Origin: DAOMFB01 sp963721385
GTDB lineage: Bacteria; Acidobacteriota; Thermoanaerobaculia; UBA5066
Assembly (NCBI GenBank): GCA_963721385.1
Contig: CAVRJB010000005.1
Span: 62,001 to 126,000, forward strand
DNA length: 64,000 bases
Direction of reading: 5' to 3'
Shown: piece after piece, positions 52,254 to 60,292 of the stretch
Layout of the letters: each line of letters begins with the position of its first letter
How positions within the stretch are numbered: the first letter of the stretch is position 1
Position numbers and translations under genes: made by a program
The notes under the pieces: generated by a model
Told to the model about the DNA's origin: nothing
The model's database searches: none
The model's input: only the letters and a program-made list of their open reading frames with translations

Positions 52254-54680
52254 ATGTTCGAAAAGTACAACGAGAAAGCCCGGCGGGCCCTTTTCTTCGC
52301 GCGCTACGAGTCGTCGAAGCTCGGCTCGAAGGTGATCGAGTCGGAGCACATCCTTCTCGGCATCCTTCGGGAAGGCGAGGACATCGTCAAGGAGATCTTC
52401 AGCCGGTTCAACGTCAAGCCCGACGACATCCGGCGGGAGATCGAAGGGGACCGCGTCTTCGTCGAGAGGGTCTCCTCCACGCAGGAGCTGCCGCTCTCGG
52501 AGGAGTCGAAGAAGATCCTCGCCTACGCCTCGCACGAGGCCGAGTCGATGATGCACCCCTACGTCGGGACGGAGCACCTTCTCATCGGGATCCTGCGCGT
52601 CGACCCGTGCGTGGCGAGCCGCATGCTGATGTCGCACGGCTTCAACCTGTACGGCGTGCGCGAAGAGACGATCGCTCTCATCAAGGAGCGCGAGGCCTCG
52701 AAGCAGAAGAAGGAGCTCCCTTTCCTCGCCGAGTACGCGCGCGACCTGACCGCGCTCGCCCAGCAGGGATTGTTCGACCCGCTCGTCGGGCGCGACAAGG
52801 AGGTCGAGCGGATCATCCAGATCCTCTCGCGCCGGACGAAGAACAACCCGATTCTCCTCGGCGAGCCCGGCGTCGGCAAGACGGCGATCGTCGAAGGGCT
52901 GGCGCAGCGGATCATCGAAGGAAACGTCCCGCTCTTCCTCGCGCAGCGGAAGATCCTGGCCCTCGACCTCTCGCTCATCGTGGCCGGGACGAAGTACCGC
53001 GGCCAGTTCGAGGAGCGGCTGAAGGGGATCCTCAAGGAGCTGAAGGAGAACCACGACCTCATCGCCTTCATCGACGAGATCCACTCGCTGATCGGCGCGG
53101 GCTCGGCGGAGGGCTCGCTCGACGCGGCGAACATCCTGAAGCCCGCTCTCTCGCGGGGGGAGATCGCCTGCATCGGCGCGACGACGCTCAAGGAGTACCG
53201 GAAGTACATCGAGAAGGACCGCTCGCTCCTCCGGCGCTTCCAGGCCATCTCGGTGGCGCCGCCGAGCGAGGAGGAGACCCTCGAGATCCTGGAGGGCGTC
53301 CGCGAGCGGTACGAGAAGTTCCACCGCGTGAAGTACTCGAACGAGGCGATCCGGACCGCCGTCTACCAGGCGAGCCGCTACATTCCCGACCGGTTCTTCC
53401 CCGACAAGGCGATCGACATCCTCGACGAGGCCGGCGCGAAGGTGAAGCTCCGGAAGACCGCCGACACGCAGAACCTGCGCCGCCTCGAGAACGAGGTGAA
53501 GCAGATCGTCAAGGAGATGAAGAAGGCGATCTCGGAGAAGGACTTCGAGCGCGCCGTCTTCCTGCGCGAGCGCGAGATCGAGATCAAGGAGGAGATCGAG
53601 CGAACGAAGGCCATCGCGAACGACGAGGCGCATCCGGTCGACGTGACCCGGAGCGACGTCGAGGAGATCATCTCGAGCTGGACGGGGATCCCGGTGACCT
53701 CCCTCCACGTCGAGGAAGCCGAGAAGCTCCTCCACATGGAGGGGACGCTGAAGGAGCGCGTCATCGGGCAGGACCGCGCGATTTCGGCGATCAGCCGGGC
53801 CATCCGCCGCTCGCGCCTCGGCGTGAAGAACCCGAACCGTCCGATGGGCTCGTTCGTCTTCCTCGGGCCGTCGGGCGTCGGGAAGACCGAGGTCGCCCGC
53901 CGCCTTTCCGAGTTCCTCTTCGACCACCAGAAAGCGCTCGTCCGCTTCGACATGTCCGAGTACATGGAGAAGCACGCGGTGTCGAAGCTGATCGGCTCGC
54001 CCCCGGGCTACGTCGGGCACGAGGAAGGGGGCCAGCTGACCGAGCGGATCCGCCGGCAGCCTTACAGCGTCATCCTCTTCGACGAGATCGAGAAGGCCCA
54101 CCCCGACATCGCGAACCTCCTCCTGCAGATCCTCGAAGACGGACAGCTCACCGACGCCTACGGCAACGTCGTCGACTTCAAGAACACGCTCATCATCATG
54201 ACGTCGAACATCGGCACGAAGATCCTCGTCACGCAGTCGAAGATGGGCTTCGGCGAGGGAAGAGGCTCGATGCCGACACGCGAGGTCGAGGAGATGGTCC
54301 TGAAGGAGCTCCGGCGCGAGTTCTCGCCGGAGCTCGTCAACCGGATCGACGAGCTCATCGTCTTCAACCCGCTCGGCCTCGAGGAGCTCCGGGCCATCGG
54401 GCGACTCCTCCTCGACGACGTGGCGGCCACCCTGAAGCGCCGGAATCTCTCCCTGGTGGCGGATGCGGCGGCCATCGACTGGCTGCTGAAGGTCTCGGGG
54501 CACGATCAGCATTCCGGTGCGCGGCCGCTTCGCCGCACGATCCAGAGACACGTCGAGGACGCGGTATCGGAATTGCTGATCTCGTCCCGAGAGCCGCTGG
54601 AGTGCGTCGAAGTGACCGTGGTCGGGGACGAGCTGAGAGTGCAGGCCCGGACTCCGGAGCCGGTCGCGTCGGGTCGGTAA
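52254..54680 (+). CDS. clpC: ClpC-type AAA+ protease ATPase subunit
   Basis: An 808-residue Hsp100 unfoldase that feeds proteins to ClpP. The N-terminal double Clp-N repeat is at ~1-145 (FEKYNEKARRALFFARYE, VIESEHILLGILRE). AAA-1 has Walker A GEPGVGKTAIVEGLAQRI and Walker B AFIDEIH. A short UVR-type middle domain (~420-455, DFERAVFLREREIEIKEEIE) distinguishes ClpC from ClpB. AAA-2 has GPSGVGKTEVAR, SPPGYVGHEEGG and a sensor-2 Arg in GARPLRR. A ClpP-binding IGL/F-type loop is plausible near SKMGFGEG. No CIRCE or CtsR operator is evident upstream. It starts 3 bases after the lolD stop. Confidence 0.94.
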   Translation: MFEKYNEKARRALFFARYESSKLGSKVIESEHILLGILREGEDIVKEIFSRFNVKPDDIRREIEGDRVFVERVSSTQELPLSEESKKILAYASHEAESMMHPYVGTEHLLIGILRVDPCVASRMLMSHGFNLYGVREETIALIKEREASKQKKELPFLAEYARDLTALAQQGLFDPLVGRDKEVERIIQILSRRTKNNPILLGEPGVGKTAIVEGLAQRIIEGNVPLFLAQRKILALDLSLIVAGTKYRGQFEERLKGILKELKENHDLIAFIDEIHSLIGAGSAEGSLDAANILKPALSRGEIACIGATTLKEYRKYIEKDRSLLRRFQAISVAPPSEEETLEILEGVRERYEKFHRVKYSNEAIRTAVYQASRYIPDRFFPDKAIDILDEAGAKVKLRKTADTQNLRRLENEVKQIVKEMKKAISEKDFERAVFLREREIEIKEEIERTKAIANDEAHPVDVTRSDVEEIISSWTGIPVTSLHVEEAEKLLHMEGTLKERVIGQDRAISAISRAIRRSRLGVKNPNRPMGSFVFLGPSGVGKTEVARRLSEFLFDHQKALVRFDMSEYMEKHAVSKLIGSPPGYVGHEEGGQLTERIRRQPYSVILFDEIEKAHPDIANLLLQILEDGQLTDAYGNVVDFKNTLIIMTSNIGTKILVTQSKMGFGEGRGSMPTREVEEMVLKELRREFSPELVNRIDELIVFNPLGLEELRAIGRLLLDDVAATLKRRNLSLVADAAAIDWLLKVSGHDQHSGARPLRRTIQRHVEDAVSELLISSREPLECVEVTVVGDELRVQARTPEPVASGR

Positions 54681-54685
54681 CCGGG

Positions 54686-57259
54686 GTGAACTTCTTGACG
54701 GGCACCGGCGGGCGCGCCGGGACGTATCCGCGCACGGGTCTGCGCCGGGCGTTCCGGGCGGCGGCCCTCGCCGCCGGGCTCGGTGCCGTTCCGGCCTTCG
54801 GCCAGGCGCCGCCTGAGCCCACCCCGACTCCGGCCCCGTCTCTCGGGGGCGCCCCGGCCGGAAGCTCGCCCTTCGGCGGGGCGATGGGGAAGTCGCTTTT
54901 CGAGACGGCGCCGGCCCAGGCCGCGCCGGCGCCGACCGCCGCCGGCCAGAAGATCGTCGAGATCCAGGTCCGGGGCGGCAGGACGGTCACGAGCGAGACG
55001 ATCGCCTTCTACCTCGGGGTGAAGCCGGGCGAGGTTTACGACCCGGCGATCGTGCGGCGCAATTTCTCGCGGCTTTGGGACTCCGGCCTCTTCGAGGACC
55101 TCCGGCTCGAGAGGGACGAGGTGCCCGGCGGGGTCGCGCTGATCGCCATCGTCGTCGAGCGGCCGACGGTCGCCGACCTCGAATTTCGCGGCAACAAGAA
55201 GCTGACGACGTCGCAGCTCAAGGACAAGCTGAAGGAAGGGAAGGCCGAGATCAAGGTCGGCTCGCCCGTCTCGTTCCGGGAGGTCGCGAAGGCGAAGTCG
55301 GTGCTCCTCGAGGCCTACAAGTCCGAGGGATTCCGGTCGGTCTCGATGGAAGCGTCGATCGAGACCGTCGCCGAAAACACGCGCCGCGTCGTCTTCCTGA
55401 TCGACGAGGGCGACAAGCTGAAGATCGAGTCGATCAACTTCACGGGCAACACCGTCATCGGCGCGCAGACGCTCCGCAATGCGATGAAGAAGACCGCCAC
55501 GCACCACTGGTGGCGGTTCTACGACTCGAAGTCGACCTTCAACCAGACCAGCTACGACGAGGACGTCGACCTTCTCCGGAAGGCCTACCAGGACCGCGGC
55601 TACAAGGACGTCGTCGTCAAGGACCCGATCCTCAGCGTCTTCGTCGTGAACCCCAGGGAGAAGAAGCCCGACAAGATCGTCCGCCGCGTCCGGCTCACGA
55701 TCCCGATCGTGGAAGGGGACCGATGGTACTTCGGCACCGTCAAGGTCACGGGCGCGACCGTCTTCCCCGAGCCGAATCTCCTGAGGGTCTTCGAGTACAA
55801 GCCGGGGAAGCCGCTCTCGAGGGCCGTCATCGACGACGGGAAGAAGGCGATCGACGGGGCCTACCGCTCGCGGGGTTACATCTACGCCTTCCTGAACCAG
55901 GAGTTCACCGAGAAGCCGAACCACGTCGTCGACGTCACGATCCAGATTACCGAAGGGGACCAGTACCGCCTCGGCCGGATCGAGTTCACCGGGAACAAGA
56001 CGACGCGCGACAAGGTGCTGCGCCGCGAGCTCGTCCTCTCCGAGGGCGACATCATGGACATGGAGATCTTCCGGAAGGGCCTCTACAAGATCACGCAGCT
56101 GGGGTACTTCAAGATCGAAGAGGACCCGGACTTCCGCGTGAACCCCGAGACGAAGACCGTCGACGTTCTCGTGAAGGGGACCGACACGAACCGCAACGAG
56201 GTCCAGTTCGGCGCGGGATACTCGCAGCTCGACGGCTTCTTCGGCCAGTTCCAGTTCAACACTCGCAACTTCCTCGGCCGCGGCGACACGCTCGGGGTCC
56301 AGTTCCAGAAGGGCTCGAACTCGAATTTCCTCGACCTGTCGTTCTCGGAGCCCTACTTCCTCGACCAGCGGATGGCGATCGGCGGCTCGGTCTTCAACCG
56401 GAACCTCTCGTACCTCGACGTCTCGGACCAGAAGACGAAGGGAGTCAGCGCGTCGCTCGGCTACGGCCTCGGGCTCTTCGACTCCCTCTCGCTCTTTTAC
56501 AGCTTCACCGACACGAGCAGCAAGTACCAGGTCTACCCGCCGCCGCCGCCGCCGGGCGGCGGGGTTCCGCCGCCGGCGTACGCCTACTACGTGGGGCGGA
56601 TCTCGTCCGTCACGCCCGGCTACCGGTACGACAGCCGCAATGACCCGTTCAACCCGACGGCCGGCAAGCGGTACGGCGCGTCGGTCACCATCGCGGGCGG
56701 CCCGCTCGGCGGCCAGTACTCGTACTTCAAGCCGAACCTGAGCGCGACGTGGTACGTGCCGGTGACGCGCCGGACGTTCTTCGCGTTCAACTTCGACGCC
56801 GGCTGGATTCGTCCGTACAACGGGACCCAGATTCCGATCTTCGACCGCTTCCGGATCGGCGGCGACCGCTCGATCCGGGGCTTCAACTTCGGCTCCATCT
56901 ACCCTCTCGACGCGCAGGGCCGCGCCTTTTTCGACCAGAACGGCTCGCTCCTCGGCGGCGACAAGTTCTACTACTTCAACATCGAGTACTGCGTCTCGGT
57001 GGCGGGGCCGCTCACGCTGGCCGCCTTCTTCGACGCCGGAAACACCTGGATCGAGACGCAGCCGTTCACGCCGCTCAACGTGCGGAAGTCGACCGGCCTC
57101 GAGGCGCGGATCTTCCTCCCGATCTTCCAGGCGCCACTCCGGTTCATCTACGCGATCAACCTCCAGCCCGTCATCATCCTGGACGCGCAGGGGCAGCCCC
57201 TGCAGGGGGCCCAGGAGAAGAACTCCAGCTTCACCTTCACCATCGGGAGCACGTTCTGA
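54686..57259 (+). CDS. bamA: Outer membrane protein assembly factor BamA
   Basis: An 857-residue core of the BAM complex, which folds beta-barrels into the outer membrane. A signal-like region (ALAAGLGAVPAFGQ, ~28-41) is followed by a Pro-rich stretch. Five POTRA repeats span ~90-445 (VEIQVRGGRTVTSETI, ADLEFRGNKKLTTSQLKDKL, IESINFTGNTVIG, GTVKVTGATVFPE, GRIEFTGNKTTRDKVLRREL). The 16-strand barrel has the conserved FRIGGDRSIRGF motif in loop 6 and ends FTFTIGSTF with terminal Phe. One loop carries six consecutive prolines (YPPPPPPGGG). The start is GTG 54686. The next genes skp-lpxD-fabZ-lpxA form the classical cluster. Confidence 0.94.
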   Translation: MNFLTGTGGRAGTYPRTGLRRAFRAAALAAGLGAVPAFGQAPPEPTPTPAPSLGGAPAGSSPFGGAMGKSLFETAPAQAAPAPTAAGQKIVEIQVRGGRTVTSETIAFYLGVKPGEVYDPAIVRRNFSRLWDSGLFEDLRLERDEVPGGVALIAIVVERPTVADLEFRGNKKLTTSQLKDKLKEGKAEIKVGSPVSFREVAKAKSVLLEAYKSEGFRSVSMEASIETVAENTRRVVFLIDEGDKLKIESINFTGNTVIGAQTLRNAMKKTATHHWWRFYDSKSTFNQTSYDEDVDLLRKAYQDRGYKDVVVKDPILSVFVVNPREKKPDKIVRRVRLTIPIVEGDRWYFGTVKVTGATVFPEPNLLRVFEYKPGKPLSRAVIDDGKKAIDGAYRSRGYIYAFLNQEFTEKPNHVVDVTIQITEGDQYRLGRIEFTGNKTTRDKVLRRELVLSEGDIMDMEIFRKGLYKITQLGYFKIEEDPDFRVNPETKTVDVLVKGTDTNRNEVQFGAGYSQLDGFFGQFQFNTRNFLGRGDTLGVQFQKGSNSNFLDLSFSEPYFLDQRMAIGGSVFNRNLSYLDVSDQKTKGVSASLGYGLGLFDSLSLFYSFTDTSSKYQVYPPPPPPGGGVPPPAYAYYVGRISSVTPGYRYDSRNDPFNPTAGKRYGASVTIAGGPLGGQYSYFKPNLSATWYVPVTRRTFFAFNFDAGWIRPYNGTQIPIFDRFRIGGDRSIRGFNFGSIYPLDAQGRAFFDQNGSLLGGDKFYYFNIEYCVSVAGPLTLAAFFDAGNTWIETQPFTPLNVRKSTGLEARIFLPIFQAPLRFIYAINLQPVIILDAQGQPLQGAQEKNSSFTFTIGSTF

Positions 57260-57270
57260 ACCATCTGCGG

Positions 57271-57276
57271 TAGACT
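57271..57276 (+). promoter_or_regulatory. -10 element TAGACT for skp
   Basis: TAGACT lies 11 bases after the bamA stop and about 70 bases before the skp ATG, so skp has a separate promoter and a leader of roughly 60 bases. Confidence 0.4.
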
Positions 57277-57302
57277 TTGGCGCTCTTTCGAGCCGTCCTC
57301 CC

Positions 57303-57318
57303 CGGGGCCGGCTCCCCG
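57303..57318 (+). promoter_or_regulatory. Leader hairpin upstream of skp
   Basis: CGGGG and CCCCG form a 5-bp stem with a 6-base loop in the skp leader, 12 bases before the Shine-Dalgarno AAAAGGAG (57330-57337). The region after it is unusually AT-rich, keeping the ribosome-binding site open. Confidence 0.25.
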
Positions 57319-57345
57319 AATATCTATTCAAAAGGAGTCGTGTTC

Positions 57346-57969
57346 ATGAAAGGGACCTTCACATTCTTCGCGGCCGCCCTGGCCGCCGGTCTCGTGGCCG
57401 CCCCGGCCGCGGTCGCGCAGGTGGCCGCTTCCGCGGCCAGCACCAAGGTCGGCGTGATCGACGTTCAGCGAATCGTCGCTGAGTCTGCCGTCGGCAAGGA
57501 ATCGCTCGCACGCGTTCAGAAAGTCCAGCAGGCGAAGCAGGAGGAGCTCGCGAAGCGCCAGAAGGAGCTCCGCGAACTCGAGCAGAAGATCACGGAGCAG
57601 GGCAAATCGCTTTCCGAGGAGGCGATGGAGAAGGTCCAGAAGGACTATCAGGCGAAGGCCGTCGAGCTGAAGCGCTTCCAGGACGACGCGCAGCGCGAGC
57701 TCGAGGACACCCAGCGCCGGGAGCTCGGCGAGCTCGAGAAGCGGATCATGCCGATCATCGACGCGGCCGCGAAGGAGCAGGGCTTCCAGCTGATCTTCAA
57801 CAAGTTCCAGAGCGGGCTGCTCTTCGCCGGCGAGGGGACGGACATCACCGAAGGGGTCATCACGAAATTCAACTCGATGATCGCGGCTTCCGCGAAGCCG
57901 GCGGCCGCCGCACCGGCTCCCGCCAAGCCGGCCACGCCCGCGCCGGCCCCGGCCCCGAAGAAGAACTAG
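57346..57969 (+). CDS. skp: Skp/OmpH-family periplasmic chaperone
   Basis: A 207-residue exported chaperone that holds unfolded outer-membrane proteins for BamA. A signal peptide covers ~1-24 (AAALAAGLVAAPAAVA-Q). The family opening KVGVIDVQRIVAES is followed by a long charged coiled coil (QQAKQEELAKRQKELRELEQ) forming the tentacle. The end of the fold (IFNKFQSGLLFAGEG) precedes an Ala/Pro/Lys tail. ATG 57346 is fixed by AAAAGGAG 8 bases upstream and by the signal peptide. It sits between bamA and lpxD, as in most diderms. Confidence 0.92.
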   Translation: MKGTFTFFAAALAAGLVAAPAAVAQVAASAASTKVGVIDVQRIVAESAVGKESLARVQKVQQAKQEELAKRQKELRELEQKITEQGKSLSEEAMEKVQKDYQAKAVELKRFQDDAQRELEDTQRRELGELEKRIMPIIDAAAKEQGFQLIFNKFQSGLLFAGEGTDITEGVITKFNSMIAASAKPAAAAPAPAKPATPAPAPAPKKN

Positions 57970-57986
57970 CCTCCGGACGCGACTGC

Positions 57987-59018
57987 GTGTCCGCGTTCTC
58001 CGTCGCCGACATCGCCGCCCGCTGCGGCGGGCGGGTCGTCGGCGACGGCGGCCTCCGGATCTCGGGCGTCCGCTCGCTCGAGGCGGCCGGTCCCTCCGAC
58101 CTTTCCTTCATCGCGGACGGGAAAGCCGAAAAGAAGGCGGCCGCCTCGAAGGCCGGAGCTCTTCTCACCCGCGACGCAGCCCGGCATCCCGGGCGGACCG
58201 TCGTCGAGGCGGCGGACCCGGCCTTCGCGCTGGCCGCCGTCCTCGAACTCTTCTTCCCTCGCCGGACGGCCCGGCCGGGCGTCCATGCGGCCGCCGTCGT
58301 CGAGCCGGGAGCGGCCGTCGACCCGTCGGCGGAGATCGGGCCCTTTGCCGTGGTGGGGGAAGGGACGCGGGTGGGTGCGGACGCGATCGTCGAGGCGCAC
58401 ACGGTCCTCGGGAGGAACTGCACGATCGGCCCCGGCGCCCGCCTTCACCCGCACGTCGTCCTCTACGACGGCGTGACGCTGGGTGCCCGCGTCGAGGTCC
58501 ACTCGGGCGCCGTCCTCGGCGCCGACGGCTTCGGATACGCTCCGACGCCGACGGGGATCGTCAAGGTCCCGCAGGTGGGCGGCGTGACCATCGACGAGGA
58601 CGTCGAGATCGGAGCCAACAGCTGTGTCGACCGCGCGACGCTGGAGCAGACCCGCGTCGGGGCGGGAACCAAGATCGACGATCTCGTCATGATCGGCCAC
58701 AACTCGACGATCGGAAGGCACGTGATCCTCTGCGGCCAGGTGGGGCTCGCCGGCTCCACGGTCGTGGGAGACGGGGCCGTCCTGGCCGGGCAGGTCGGCG
58801 TGGCCGGGCACCTGACGATCGGCCCCGGAGCGAAGGCGGGCGCGCAGACGGGCATCGCCCACGACGTCTCGGCGGGCGAGACTGTCTTCGGGACGCCGGA
58901 AATGAGCCACCGCGAGGCGCTCCGCGCCTACGCCGAGCTGCGCCGACTTCCCGAGACCGCCCGGGCCGTGCGCGAGCTCCTGGGACGCACTCCGAACCGA
59001 GAGGAGGAGAAACCGTGA
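57987..59018 (+). CDS. lpxD: UDP-3-O-acylglucosamine N-acyltransferase
   Basis: A 343-residue enzyme of lipid A synthesis that adds the second (N-linked) hydroxyacyl chain. An N-terminal uridine-binding domain (~1-100, SFSVADIAARCGG-like opening and DLSFIADGK) leads to a left-handed beta-helix of hexapeptide repeats (PSAEIGPFAVVGEG, GANSCVDRATL). The catalytic His is in MIGHNSTIGRHVIL. The C-terminal helix is EALRAYAELRRLPE. The start is GTG 57987, 17 bases after skp. The stop overlaps fabZ as GTGA. Confidence 0.95.
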   Translation: MSAFSVADIAARCGGRVVGDGGLRISGVRSLEAAGPSDLSFIADGKAEKKAAASKAGALLTRDAARHPGRTVVEAADPAFALAAVLELFFPRRTARPGVHAAAVVEPGAAVDPSAEIGPFAVVGEGTRVGADAIVEAHTVLGRNCTIGPGARLHPHVVLYDGVTLGARVEVHSGAVLGADGFGYAPTPTGIVKVPQVGGVTIDEDVEIGANSCVDRATLEQTRVGAGTKIDDLVMIGHNSTIGRHVILCGQVGLAGSTVVGDGAVLAGQVGVAGHLTIGPGAKAGAQTGIAHDVSAGETVFGTPEMSHREALRAYAELRRLPETARAVRELLGRTPNREEEKP

Positions 59019-59500
59019 CCTCGACGAACGCCGCCGTTCCGGCGGCCGCCATGGACATCGGGCAGATCCTCGCCGTCCTGCCGCACCGCTATCCCTTCCT
59101 CCTCGTCGACCGGATCCTCTCGATCGAGCCGGGGAAGAAGGCGGTCGGCCTGAAGAACGTTTCGGTCAACGAAGAGTTCTTTCAGGGGCATTTCCCGGGG
59201 AATCCGGTCATGCCGGGCGTCCTCATCCTCGAAGCGATGGCGCAAACGGGCGGCTGCCTCGTCTTCGCCTCGAACCCGGAATACAAAGGAACCAAGCTGA
59301 TGTTCCTGACCGGAATCGACAAGGCCCGCTTCCGCCGCCCCGTCGTCCCGGGGGATCAGCTCCTGATGACGCTCCAGGTCGTGGCGGTGCGGCCGAGCTT
59401 CGTGAAGGTGAGCGGCGAGGCCCGCGTCGACGGAGCGCTCTGTGCCGAGGCGGAGCTGCTCTGCACGCTCGTCGACCTCCCGAAAGGGATGGCCTTCTGA
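59015..59500 (+). CDS. fabZ: 3-hydroxyacyl-ACP dehydratase FabZ
   Basis: A 161-residue hotdog-fold dehydratase of fatty-acid elongation. The catalytic His is in LPHRYPFLLVDRI and the Glu in GVLILEAMAQTGG; FQGHFPGNPVMPG is also diagnostic. The GTG start overlaps the lpxD stop; a second candidate ATG at 59051 begins closer to the fold (MDIGQILAVLPHR). The stop overlaps lpxA by one base (TGATG). Placement between lpxD and lpxA balances use of hydroxyacyl-ACP between phospholipid and lipid A synthesis. Confidence 0.95.
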   Translation: MTSTNAAVPAAAMDIGQILAVLPHRYPFLLVDRILSIEPGKKAVGLKNVSVNEEFFQGHFPGNPVMPGVLILEAMAQTGGCLVFASNPEYKGTKLMFLTGIDKARFRRPVVPGDQLLMTLQVVAVRPSFVKVSGEARVDGALCAEAELLCTLVDLPKGMAF

Positions 59501-60279
59501 TGGCGATCCACCCGACGGCGATCGTCGACGCGGCCGCGACCGTCCACCCCACCTCCGAGATCGGCCCCTACGCCATCGTCGGGCCGTACGTCAGGATCGG
59601 GCCCCGGACGACCGTCGGCGCGCACGCCGTCCTCGAGGGCCCGACGACGCTCGGCGAGGGGAATCGGATCCATCCGCACGCGGCCCTGGGCGGAGCGCCT
59701 CAGGACCTGAAGTACCGGGGGGAGCCGACGACGCTCGTCATCGGAAACCGAAACGTCTTCCGCGAGTTCTCGACGGCCCACCGCGGCACGGTGACCGGCC
59801 ACGGGGCCACGATCATCGGCGACGACAACCTCTTCATGGCCTACTCGCACGTCGCGCACGACTGCGTCGTCGGGAGCCGGACCGTCTTCGCCAACGGCGC
59901 CTCTCTCGCTGGGCACTGCGTGATCGAGGACGACGTGATCCTCGGCGCCTTCGTCGGGATCCGGCAGTTCCTGAAGATCGGCCGCTTCGCGTTCCTCGGC
60001 GCCTTTACGGCCGTGAACAAGGACGTCCTCCCGTTCTGCTGGACGTCGGCGGACCGCGAGGTGAAAGCCTGGAAAGTCAACAGCGTCGGGCTCTCCCGGA
60101 AGGGCTATTCGGACGAGCGCGTCAAGGCGCTGCAGAGGGCCTACCGCGCCCTCCACCGGCACCGGCACGACCACAAGACGCTGCTCGCGGCTCTCGCCGA
60201 GCTCTCCGCAGCGTCGGAGGACGTGAAGTACCTCCACGACTTCGTCGCGGAATCGACGCAGGGAATCCACGGAGCTTAA
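59500..60279 (+). CDS. lpxA: UDP-N-acetylglucosamine acyltransferase
   Basis: A 259-residue first enzyme of lipid A synthesis. The left-handed beta-helix repeats begin IHPTAIVDAAATVHPTSEIG. The catalytic His is in LFMAYSHVAHDC, with GNRNVFREFSTAHRG as the second active-site block. The C-terminal helical domain contains NSVGLSRKGYSDERVKAL, the LpxA-specific sequence. With lpxD and fabZ it proves an LPS-making outer membrane. It ends 8 bases from the convergent EF-G paralogue. Confidence 0.95.
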   Translation: MAIHPTAIVDAAATVHPTSEIGPYAIVGPYVRIGPRTTVGAHAVLEGPTTLGEGNRIHPHAALGGAPQDLKYRGEPTTLVIGNRNVFREFSTAHRGTVTGHGATIIGDDNLFMAYSHVAHDCVVGSRTVFANGASLAGHCVIEDDVILGAFVGIRQFLKIGRFAFLGAFTAVNKDVLPFCWTSADREVKAWKVNSVGLSRKGYSDERVKALQRAYRALHRHRHDHKTLLAALAELSAASEDVKYLHDFVAESTQGIHGA

Positions 60280-60292
60280 GTAGAAGGCTACT
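60279..60292. terminator. Short hairpin between convergent genes
   Basis: AGTAG and CTACT form a 5-bp stem with a 4-base loop that covers parts of both stop codons. It has no T-run on either side. A weak bidirectional end signal at best. Confidence 0.25.

Noticed and set aside
52221..52271. TTGACG and TTGACA as -35 elements for clpC
   Set aside because: No -10 hexamer lies at 16-18 bases from either; TACGAT upstream is a better candidate, and no CIRCE or CtsR site is present.
51390..54551. Open frame of about 1050 codons on the minus strand
   Set aside because: It is antisense to lolD and clpC, with low-complexity composition and no recognisable motif.
56535..56590. CCG-repeat tract as a regulatory repeat
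   Set aside because: It is in frame inside bamA and encodes a proline-rich loop, so it is coding and not a separate element.
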